Positions 55,728 through 64,000 of a stretch of DNA of 64,000 nucleotides are shown here, piece after piece (the stretch's first letter is position 1; each line of letters opens with the position of its first letter). A program made the translations under genes and the position numbers. The notes beneath the pieces were generated by a model. The model made no database searches. It saw only the letters and a program-made list of their open reading frames with translations, and was not told the DNA's origin. The DNA is from Dichetophora obliterata (Eukaryota > Arthropoda > Insecta > Diptera > Sciomyzidae): assembly GCA_963920525.1 (NCBI GenBank), contig OY986435.1, positions 274,246,348 to 274,310,347 of the forward strand, given 5' to 3'.

Positions 55728-57520
55728 ATGAATTAAGATTGTGAGCTTTAGATCAAGTGAGTTTTCAAGAAGGCAACAACAACAACAACAACTCTGTATA
55801 GAGTCAATCACTTAGCTGACTAGACAGTCTGTTTCGGAAATCGCTACATATTCCTCATCAGTAGTCTTTGAGTGATTAAGCTGTGATCAACTCACTGTTT
55901 AAACTAGCATATGAATGTGCAGATTCCTCTAATTCATTCTTATGAATTGTATGGCTGCTAATCATATGACACTTCAAAGCAGGAGGCTATTTTAGATCAC
56001 CGCCATCAACTCTATCAAGGGTTGCCATCTGTTCTAGTTGCTTCTTCATTTATTTCAATATTCATTGGTGTTCGATTGTTTGTCGAAATGCACCATAGAA
56101 ATGAAACGAGTTTTTGCTTCGCCAGAAGCTAGTGTTCTAACTGAAAGGTGGCTATTTTCACAACCAATTGTTCAATTACACATGACTTTGACCGAAAAAT
56201 CGATCAATTATTAGATTATTTAATCAATTTGACATTAATTAAACTTATTTGGCCGTGCTCTGCCATAGTTAAGTTGATAAGTTTTTATGATCTATTGAAT
56301 AATTACATGAATTAAGATTGTGAGCTTTAGATCAAGTGAGTTTTCAAGAAGGCAACAACAACAACAACAACTCTGTATAGAGTCAATCACTTAGCTGACT
56401 AGACAGTCTGTTTCGGAAATCGCTACATATTCCTCATCAGTAGTCTTTGAGTGATTAAGCTGTGATCAACTCACTGTTTAAACTAGCATATGAATGTGCA
56501 GATTCCTCTAATTCATTCTTATGAATTGTATGGCTGCTAATCATATGACACTTCAAAGCAGGAGGCCATTTTAGATCACCGCCATCAACTCTATCAAGGG
56601 TTGCCATCTGTTCTAGTTGCTTCTTCATTTATTTCAATATTCATTGGTGATCGATTGTTTGTCGAAATGCACCATAGAAATGAAACAAGTTTTTGCTTCG
56701 CCAGAAGCTAGTGTTCTAACTGAAAGGTGGCTATTTTCACAACCAATTGTTCAATTACACATGACTTTGACCGAAAAATCGATCAATTATTAGATTCTTT
56801 AACTAATTGTGACATTAATTAAACTTATTTAGCCGTGCATACAGAGTTGTTGTTGTTGTTGTTGCCTTCTTGAAAACTCACTTGATCTAAAGCTCACAAT
56901 CTTAATTCATGTAATTATTCAATAGATCATAAAAACTAATTAACTTAACTATGGCAGAGCACGGCCTAATAAGTTTAATTAATGTCTAATTAATTAAATA
57001 ATCTAATAATTGATCGATTTTTCGGTCAAAGTCATGTGTAATTGAACAATTGGTTGTGAAAATAGCCACCTTTCAGTTAGAACACTAGCTTCTGGCGAAG
57101 CAAAAACTCGTTTCATTTCTATGGTGCATTTCGACAAACAATCGAACACCAATGAATATTGAAATAAATGAAGAAGCAACTAGAACAGATGGCAACCCTT
57201 GATAGAGTTGATGGCGGTGATCTAAAATGGCCTCCTGCTTTGAAGTGTCATATGATTAGCAGCCATACAATTCATAAGAATGAATTAGAGGAATCTGCAC
57301 ATTCATATGCTAGTTTAAACAGTGAGTTGATCACAGCTTAATCACTCAAAGACTACTGATGAGGAATATGTAGCGATTTCCGAAACAGACTGTCTAGTCA
57401 GCTAAGTGATTGACTCTATACAGAGTTGTTGTTGTTGTTGTTGCCTTCTTGAAAACTCACTTGATCTAAAGCTCACAATCTTAATTCATGTAATTATTCA
57501 ATAGATCATAAAAACTAATT
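55728..57520. mobile_element. Large fold-back element with tandem-repeat arms
   Basis: Unit 1 (55728-56306) and unit 2 (56307-56838, cut short) are direct copies starting ATGAATTAAGATTGTGAGC and including a CAACAACAACAACAACAACT run. From 56839 the sequence is inverted: first a partial unit (56839-56911), then a full inverted unit to about 57490 and 30 bp more. The arms are near-identical by eye. ATAATATTTTTAT occurs at 55717-55729 and 57521-57533, a candidate target duplication that overlaps the left end by two bases. No open frame of note. The structure is like Drosophila foldback elements; relationship is not shown. Confidence 0.85.
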
Positions 57521-57959
57521 ATAATATTTTTATACTTTATGCTTTCCTGTAACCAAACACTATTTAAGTAAAACAAAATTTTTGAAGTGAAAACTTCTTT
57601 AGGCGCGTTGAACGATTTTGGTAGAGGGTAAATCTTTGGTTTGCGTCAACGTGATTTTCCGAGTAACTCTCGTCATCAATACAGACAGCGAGCATGGCAG
57701 AATAACCAGGTTGGGCCGACTCGGAGAGGAATGAAGTAGAAAGCAGAGACAAGCGAGCTAGTTGTCAAAATCAGCTGTTCATCTGGAGTTTCTTTGTGTT
57801 AATGTTTTGCAGTTGATTTTTGGTTAAACTTTGCTTTTTTGCAAATTGAACACTTCCTCGGCATTTTATAGTTTTATTTACACTGTTTTTATAATATTTT
57901 CTTTCAAATTAACAAACTTAACACACGTGTCCGCATGATTTACAATTTGAAAACATAAT

Positions 57960-58362
57960 AAGGGTTCTCATCTAAGCATGTAACTGACCCGTAAAAATTG
58001 TAAACCTTGTGAACTTACATGCGCGTAGACTATCTGTCAAAATTTGTATGGGCGTGAGTTAACATCATTTCCGAGCCTATTTTGTAGTGTAAACTAGCAT
58101 GTAAATCTACGTGTGTGAATGAGGGTTGTCTTTGGCGCTAATAATTAATTATTTAAAGTAGTTGAAATTAATATGAACACGTTTTATTTATTTTTCTATG
58201 TTAATGAAGGTTTTTAAAAGGTTTAAAATTTAAAAAAGTCGTAATGTTGTCGCAGCCACAGCCGCCATTTTGTCGACATTTACGCTATTTACACTTTATC
58301 GCTCATCAAAAGTTTAAATGCTATACATGTTTACATGTTTACATGCTTTGATGAGAACCCTT
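57960..58362. mobile_element. Nested MITE, AAGGGTTCTCATC ends
   Basis: AAGGGTTCTCATCTAAGCAT at the left matches the complement of the right end, AAGGGTTCTCATCAAAGCAT, and continues into ATGTAA. AAT flanks at 57957-57959 and 58363-58365 are a possible 3 bp duplication. Non-coding. Confidence 0.65.
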
Positions 58363-58405
58363 AATATTCTTATTTCAAACTTTTTATTTTCCACTCTTCG
58401 TTAAA

Positions 58406-58774
58406 GGGCCAAACAGACCACACAGACTGTTTGTGCAAACACGTGTTTGCGCAGACTGTTCGACAGTGTATTTGGCTGTTTTAGGTTTGTGCAGATGTCT
58501 GCGCAAAAATTAAAATATTTTAATTTTTGGTTGTGTTTGCGCAAACCGTCTGTATAGTGTGTAGTGAAAATCACACAGACTTGCCATAATCCCGAAAGTT
58601 TTATAGAGTGAAGACGTGCGTGAAGGAAAATATATAAAAATAGAAGCAGAAAAGAAAAATTTGATAGAATTTGAACTAAAAAATCAAGTCTGTGCAAACA
58701 AAGTCTGTGTAGTGTATGACGAGAAAAAAGTCTTGTTTGCGCAAGTAGTCTAGTCTGTGTAGTCTATTTGGCCC
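58406..58774. mobile_element. Nested MITE, GGGCCAAA ends
   Basis: GGGCCAAACAGACCACACAG against complemented GGGCCAAATAGACTACACAG, followed by ACT. TTAA is present on both sides (58401-58404 and 58775-58778). TTTGCGCA and GTCTGTG words recur inside. Superfamily uncertain (Harbinger- or TTAA-type). Confidence 0.65.
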
Positions 58775-58854
58775 TTAACGCGTGAGGGCACTAAGCGAGC
58801 CGGCCCTACCTGGTTATTTTGCCATGACAGAGAGTAGGTTTTAAAATAACGCTT

Positions 58855-59147
58855 TTGGATCTTGACTACCAGGCGCTCAGCAAGGCATATTATCCAGGGG
58901 CCGAATTACAGCATCCGTGATCGAGCAAAATTGTACAAGATTGATAGGCACTTGTCTCGTCGTGCTCTTCGTAATTTTGCTCGATCACGGATGCTGTAAT
59001 TCGGCCCCAGGTAGGCTCGATGCGGAGAGACTTTAGAAAGTACCCCTTATATTCTGTGTTTGTTTTGATTCCTTTTCGACAATACCTACAATTCTGTCAA
59101 AATCATTTCAAACGAAAAAAGCTGAGCACCTGGTAGCCAATATCCAA
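58855..59147. mobile_element. Small TIR element containing a palindromic MITE
   Basis: TTGGATCTTGACTACCAGG with GCGCTCAGC (58855-58881) is inverted at 59121-59147 with about three changes. No clear target duplication. The 112 bp MITE at 58897-59008 lies inside it. Confidence 0.6.
58897..59008. mobile_element. 112 bp palindromic MITE, copy 1
   Basis: GGGGCCGAATTACAGCATCC followed by GTGATCGAGCAAAATT is exactly inverted at the other end. If the core starts at GGCCGAATT, CCAGG flanks both sides (58894-58898 and 59007-59011), a possible 5 bp duplication. Best-preserved of three copies in the window. Confidence 0.85.
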
Positions 59148-59281
59148 GAGCATGTGTTTGAGTTTCATGACCAACATAAAAACATTTGTAGTTTTATAAA
59201 TGTCGCCAGCATATTCTCTGACTGGGACCATGGTATAATAAGTAATAGGTAGAAGTGGAATTTCGTGTTTCAACCATCGAA

Positions 59282-59485
59282 TGTCAAACAAAAGAAAACA
59301 AAATAGAGAACGTGTGTCACACACATTGGCCGCATTCAGAGGAGTCGCCTGTTGTGAATGGATCATTTAATTGCAAAGGTTTCTCACTCAAATTTAAAAA
59401 AAAAACAGTTGCCAACTATTGACTCCGCTGAAAGCTGCCAATGTGTGTGACACACGCACTTTATATTGTTTTCTATTGTTTGAAA
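59282..59485. mobile_element. Hairpin MITE, ~50 bp TIRs
   Basis: The left arm (59282-59333) contains CAAACAAAAGAAAACAAAAT and GTGTGTCACACACATTGGC. The right arm (59434-59485) is its imperfect complement; GTGTGTCACACACATTGGC is exact. Each inner half is itself palindromic (GTGTGTCACACAC). No duplication found. Confidence 0.65.
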
Positions 59486-60443
59486 TTGTAGTTGGTGACA
59501 AAATAAGTTGTTGTCAAGGCTACCTAATAATAATTTTATCATGACTGGGACTGCATCGTCCAAAATTTTTTTTTCCTTATTTCAGCTACCATAAGCCTAT
59601 GGTATCTTTTTTAGAATATAATTCAATTATCAATGCAAGCAGTAAAAATAATGTAAATGAAATTCAATGAAATTTATGTTAATACAAATTCTATGTATCC
59701 GTATTTTATGTGTATATTAATTATTTAAATAAGTTTAATTTATATTTTTGTCTTTGTGTCACTCTGTTTTTTATATTAATACCCATAATTTAAAATAAAA
59801 TGAAATGATAAAAGACGAAAATAATGTGCATTAATGATGAACCGCATGTACGGACGAACCGAATCGGGGGCAGAAAATAAACTGCACTTTGCTTGCTATG
59901 TTTTCTGTTTTCCTTGTAGCAAGATCTCAATTGCAGGCATTAAAAGAGACTTCAAGACGAATCAAACAAAATATCATATAAAAAAATAGAAAATTTATTT
60001 TATTTTATGAGGATAATTTTTCATTCAGTAGTTCTCCCTGTATTTTATATCAGCAATATTCAATTTAAATGTAATAATATAGTTTAGTGTAATTATACAA
60101 TAAAAATGCTATCTGAATAAAAAATATTTAAAAAGATATAATAAAAGAGAGGGAGTGAAAATATAAAAAGTTTTTCCGATTAGCATGAAAATTTTTATAA
60201 AACATTAAAGCGGTCCGTGGCAGAACTAAGTCTTCCAGGGAATACTTATATTTTATACATGGGTTTTCGCTTCGATCGGCAGTCCTCTCACTGCTATACT
60301 TTTTTTTATTGTATCCAATTTTATTTATAGGTATTTTTTACTATTAATATTGCTTACAAATTTCGACAAACACTTTCTACTCGCCAAAATTTTTTGCGAT
60401 TAGCATTTGCTTTTGTATCCACCATCTTAAATTTATTAAGCCT
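59486..60443. other. AT-rich gap without recognised genes
   Basis: No coding region or element ends were recognised. Confidence 0.5.
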
Positions 60444-60554
60444 GGGGCCGAATTACAGCATCCGCGACCGAGCAAAATTGTATAAGATTGGTAGGCCTTG
60501 TCTTGTCGTGCTCTTCGTAATTTTGCTCGATCACGGATGCTGTAATTCGGCCCC
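60444..60554. mobile_element. Palindromic MITE, copy 2
   Basis: Same ends and centre as copy 1, with a few substitutions (for example CCGCGACCGAGC in the left arm). Left flank CCTGG and right flank CCTGC across the same junction resemble a 4-5 bp duplication. Confidence 0.85.
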
Positions 60555-60869
60555 TGCTTTGCAAGCGGAGAACCCATTTGCAACCTACCGTATTTTTTTG
60601 TTGAAACACCTGCTTCTTGAAATCGTCTGCTTACAGTGATTTAAACTTTTATTTATGAAAAAATTGGAACACTTAAAATTCTTTAAAACACGCTGCTGCG
60701 AAGTTAAAAAATACAAAGCCACGATTTACTTATGACAACAGCCAAAAGATAATGAAGCAGCTTAGATTTTCCTATTTTTTGTGCAAGTGTAAGAGAAACA
60801 GATATTTGTTTAACGAGGCAGAACACATAAACGAACGATGTTTTGTACTTTTAAAAAGAACGAAGTTGT

Positions 60870-60953
60870 GGGGCCGAATTACAGCATCCGTGATCGGGCA
60901 AAATTACGAAGGGCAGGACGAGGCAAGTGCCTATCAATCTTGTTCAATTCTGT
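60870..60953 (-). mobile_element. Palindromic MITE, copy 3, truncated
   Basis: Starts GGGGCCGAATTACAGCATCC and then follows the reverse complement of copy 1 (GAGGCAAGTGCCTATCAATC) until about 60953, where the second inverted arm is missing. Confidence 0.8.
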
Positions 60954-61957
60954 TCTTCTTGAGTTCAACAGTGTTGGAAACATATTTTTATTGAGAAGAA
61001 GCAACCAATTCTATTTTGTCACGAACATATAGTAGATGTATTTTTTTTAGCTAGGACAATTATATTATGTTGGACACAACTAATACGATCTTATATTGAA
61101 AACTTATGTTATTGAAGAAAAGTTCTTATTCATTAAGTGGTAAGGTAAATTCTAGAAACCAAACATATATGAACATATTTTTTCTGCGTGTAATCAAAAG
61201 GATATAATGCTGTTCTTATTTACTGTAAAAAATTAGAGTCCAACATTTCTTCTTATATTTGCACTGCATGGTTATGCAACAATTAGAGCTCACGCCTTGA
61301 TAAGTGAGTCAAAACTATTTCTTCTAAAAGGAAGTAAGAAGAAGTGTACAAATAAATATTAAAAACAAATTAATAAAAATGCCTTATTTGTAATAAGGCT
61401 TTTTTATATTTGCATTGCAATAAAGTAGCACTATATTAAGTAAAAACAATGACAACAATAGATCCTAAGGATTTAAAGATATACCAACTTTTTTTAGAAG
61501 GATAACATAAATTTATTTTCCAAGTGATCAAATTTAAAAATCTCCTATCGCGTTTGATGTATAATTACGTCTTACAGCGCGGTTTGTATTGGGGTAATTT
61601 TAACAAATTTTTTCAAGCACATTTACAAGCACATTTGACACTTTGGGGTATATCTATAGCCTTAAATACTCATCGTACAAAGAACAAATGTTTGACAAAT
61701 ATCAGTTAGAGTACAAATAAAAAGAATATTTAACTTTGTATTTGAAATCACAAAACAGCAAAATATAAGAAGAAAAAATTCATATATTCGTGTGAGAAAT
61801 ACACAAACTGCTTCAGTAGCTGCTTATACTGTTGTTATTGTTGTTGTTTGTATGGTCAGAGACTATAAATATATATAGACCTTGCATGTGAAAGGTCCGG
61901 TACGGAATGAAAAATTTGTACGTACAAGACAAGAGACCCGACGAGCAGGAAACCTTA

Positions 61958-62343
61958 GGCCTTTTCCAAACTTGGTCAACGCAACTCCAACTCAAGTTGC
62001 TAGCCTGTGTATTTATACCGGGACCTTCAGATTAAGTAACTTGCACTCAACAACTTCTCGGCACGTTCTCAACCTTTTAAACGCAACGCGGCAATTTTCA
62101 TCGGCGACTTGCTGCGTCGGTTTGTTTATTTTGTGAATTCAATTATTTGTAGTTCAGTACGCTTAGTGCATAATGCCACTTATTTCATTTGTTAATGTTT
62201 TTTCAAATGTCTTACACATACATGTTGCATAACTTTTGAAGCAAGTCTGAATGCATTTGGTTTCTAGTTGCATTGCTTTTCAACTTTTTCGCTGTTGCGT
62301 TGAAGTTGCGTTGGAATTGCATTGACCAAATGTGGAAAAGGCC
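61958..62343. mobile_element. Harbinger-like MITE, TTA TSD
   Basis: GGCCTTTTCCAAACTTGGTC at the left against complemented GGCCTTTTCCACATTTGGTC at the right; the match runs on through CAA(C/T)GCAA(C/T)TCCAAC. TTA at 61955-61957 and 62344-62346 is the duplication. No transposase. Confidence 0.8.
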
Positions 62344-62580
62344 TTACGAGTAATTGCTTGCAGCAATTTGTGTTGCTAACACAACATGTATATGTTGCTT
62401 TGCAGAAAACCACTGCTTAAACTGTATTATTTAGATTTCGGAACAGAGCAGCCTGACTTTGTTTGCATTATTTTTGCTTGATTTGTTGTTGCTGCATTGG
62501 ACTTTTTTTACGCTAGGATTTTGTTTAAGTTTTGGAAGCATTTCGTTGATCGTCAGATATTCATATTTTTGCAACTTTGT

Positions 62581-63970
62581 CTATCTGAAGCAAAGGCGTT
62601 TTAGATAAATCGCTATATCTTTTTTATTTCTAATCGGATAGAAATGCTCCGAAGGACAAAATTGATTAATCTTTCAAATGACATTAAAATTAAATTTTTC
62701 AAAAATTAATCCAATTATTTATTACCTATTTTAAACAGAGTTAAAACAAAAACTCTAATCTACTGAACAGAGTTAAATCCACTCATACCTTTAAATTGTA
62801 TTTTTTAAAGAAAATGCCGTCAATTTTGTTTTCTTGTTTTTATTTCTTTGTGACTAAATTGTTATTCGGCTAATTTGTTAAAAAAGTATATATATATCTA
62901 TCTGAAGCAAAAGCGGTTTAGATAAATCGCTATATCTCTTTTTTGATTCTAATCGGATTAAAATGCTCCAGAAGGCAAAATTTTAGAAAATTGATTAATC
63001 CTTAAGATGACGTTAAAATTAAATTTTTCGAAATCTGCTGCACAGGGTTAAATCCACTCATACCTTAAAACTTCATTGTTTAAAGAAAAGACCTTCACTT
63101 TTGTTTTTTTTTTTGATAAGATATGATTTTTAAAAGCAAAACCTAGGCTCATAAGCAAACTTTTAGATGGAATTATTAAATACATATTAATTATCTAAAA
63201 TTATGTCAAACTAATTTTTTATAAAATTCTTCTTTAATTGTTTTAAATAGATTTTAAAAAACTTTCCGTTAATACGTTATATGATGCCAAGAAAAATATT
63301 CGAACGTTATCTGATTCTCTGGGTAAAATATGTTCATAACAACTTAGTTTTCTTCCTTAATTTAATTTTAATTAATTTGCGATTCGGCCCTGTTATAATA
63401 ACAAAAAAGATGTTATTATTGTTTTTTTTTAAAGTATGATGAAAGCTTCTAAACAAATTGTGAAATCGAATTATTTGTTAAATTGTGAAAAAGGAATACA
63501 TATGTCAATGAAACTCAAAACAACTCAAATGGTTGTAAGATTTTTGTAATATTGGTAGCTTTAAAATGAATTATTTAAAAATACGTTTTTTGATAAATTT
63601 AAAATTAAAAAATTAAAAAGTTTTTTAATTTTTTCCTTTCCCTTTGAAAATTTAAAAATGAAAATATAAATTAAATTTCTAAAGATTTTTTCTTTGGTTT
63701 TAAATTTTGTTTAATTGAAATGTATCAATATTTCCATCCAAAATTTGTTTACAGGCCTAGATTTTGCTGAAAAAAAGAACCAATAATAATATAATTTTTT
63801 TAACAACATATTAGCCAAGTCGTTATTTAATTCTAAATAAATAAAACAAAAAAAATTCGATTAAAAGGTATTAGCGGATTTAACCCTGTGCAGCAAATTG
63901 GAGTTTTTGTTTTATATCTATTTAAAATAAAATTTTGTCCTTTGGAGCATTTGAATCCGATTAGAAACAA
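62581..63970. repeat. Direct and inverted repeat set near window end
   Basis: CTATCTGAAGCAAA, then GATAAATCGCTATATCT, TCTAATCGGAT and GGTTAAATCCACTCATACC-like words occur in two direct copies (62581-62790 and 62898-63065, offset 317 bp). An inverted copy covers about 63867-63970 (GGATTTAACCCTGTGCAGCA). This looks like the arms of an element running past the window edge. Confidence 0.7.
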
Positions 63971-63973
63971 AAA

Positions 63974-64000
63974 CAAGTAAGGAATTATCTTCGACTGGGC
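63974..64000. repeat. Dispersed-element terminus at window edge
   Basis: ACAAGTAAGGAATTATCTTC followed by GACTGGGC is the complement of 35726-35750 with one change; cut by the window end. Confidence 0.5.

Larger units (their letters stand above)
57693..58826. mobile_element. hAT-like non-autonomous element with two nested MITEs
   Basis: Ends CATGGCAGAATAACCAGGT and, complemented, CATGGCAAAATAACCAGGT, extending to GGGCCG(A/G)CTCG. Flanks are ACAGCGAG (57685-57692) and ACAGAGAG (58827-58834), an 8 bp duplication with one difference. No transposase. It contains separate inverted-repeat elements at 57960-58362 and 58406-58774. Confidence 0.7.

Noticed and set aside
62581..63065. CRISPR-like array reading of the spaced repeats
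   Set aside because: Units are long, few and diverged, and the genome is eukaryotic; no array of short repeats and unique spacers exists in the window.

Overview
The window looks like nuclear DNA of a higher fly, probably a tephritid fruit fly or close relative (inference). It is AT-rich, has 60-75 bp introns in one transposase gene, carries mariner, Ty3/Gypsy, Harbinger-like and several LINE-type elements, and one SINE body resembles a repeat I associate with tephritid genomes. No host protein-coding gene, genuine tRNA, rRNA or CRISPR array could be supported. Almost everything recognisable is mobile DNA, so this is best read as a repeat-dense intergenic, intronic or heterochromatin-like segment.

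Layout. 283-4940: a 4.7 kb DNA transposon with roughly 1 kb inverted arms, each carrying three copies of a 17 bp motif, around a spliced transposase gene with one frameshift. 7.1-8.0 kb: decayed DD41D-type Tc1/mariner transposase. 11.2-11.6 kb: 5'-truncated LINE with a perfect 14 bp target duplication. 13.8-21.9 kb: SINEs, a TAA-flanked MITE, a dead reverse transcriptase split by a TIR element, a Harbinger transposase scrap and a Harbinger-like MITE. 22.2-25.9 kb: a 3.7 kb TA-flanked element built from repeated AATTCGTAAC-type words. 27-31 kb: low-complexity DNA. 31.1-34.9 kb: a MITE, a SINE, a LINE inserted beside the SINE with a 13 bp target duplication, and a mariner inserted in the LINE tail. 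36.4-37.5 kb: hAT-like non-autonomous element. 40.3-43.2 kb: decayed LINE interrupted by a MITE. 43.3-44.6 kb: fold-back and tandem repeats. 44.87-50.86 kb: a complete Ty3/Gypsy retrotransposon with identical LTRs and an open 1299-residue gag-pol, carrying a second mariner in its leader. 51.3-52.5 kb: another LINE corpse. 55.7-57.5 kb: large fold-back element. 57.7-62.3 kb: nested hAT-like and Harbinger-like MITEs and three copies of a 112 bp palindromic MITE. 62.6-64 kb: repeats running off the window.

How the parts relate. The Gypsy element has an open gag-pol and identical LTRs, so it is the youngest datable insertion and could be autonomous apart from the mariner in its leader. The two mariners are near-identical but broken in different places, so neither encodes a working transposase; they imply a working source elsewhere. 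Five or more TAA/TTA-flanked MITEs sit with remnants of Harbinger transposase, and the SINEs presumably depend on LINE machinery. Insertion order can be read from the nesting: SINE, then LINE, then mariner at 31-35 kb; Gypsy, then mariner at 45-51 kb. Element boundaries, inverted repeats and target duplications were read by eye; no database search was possible.
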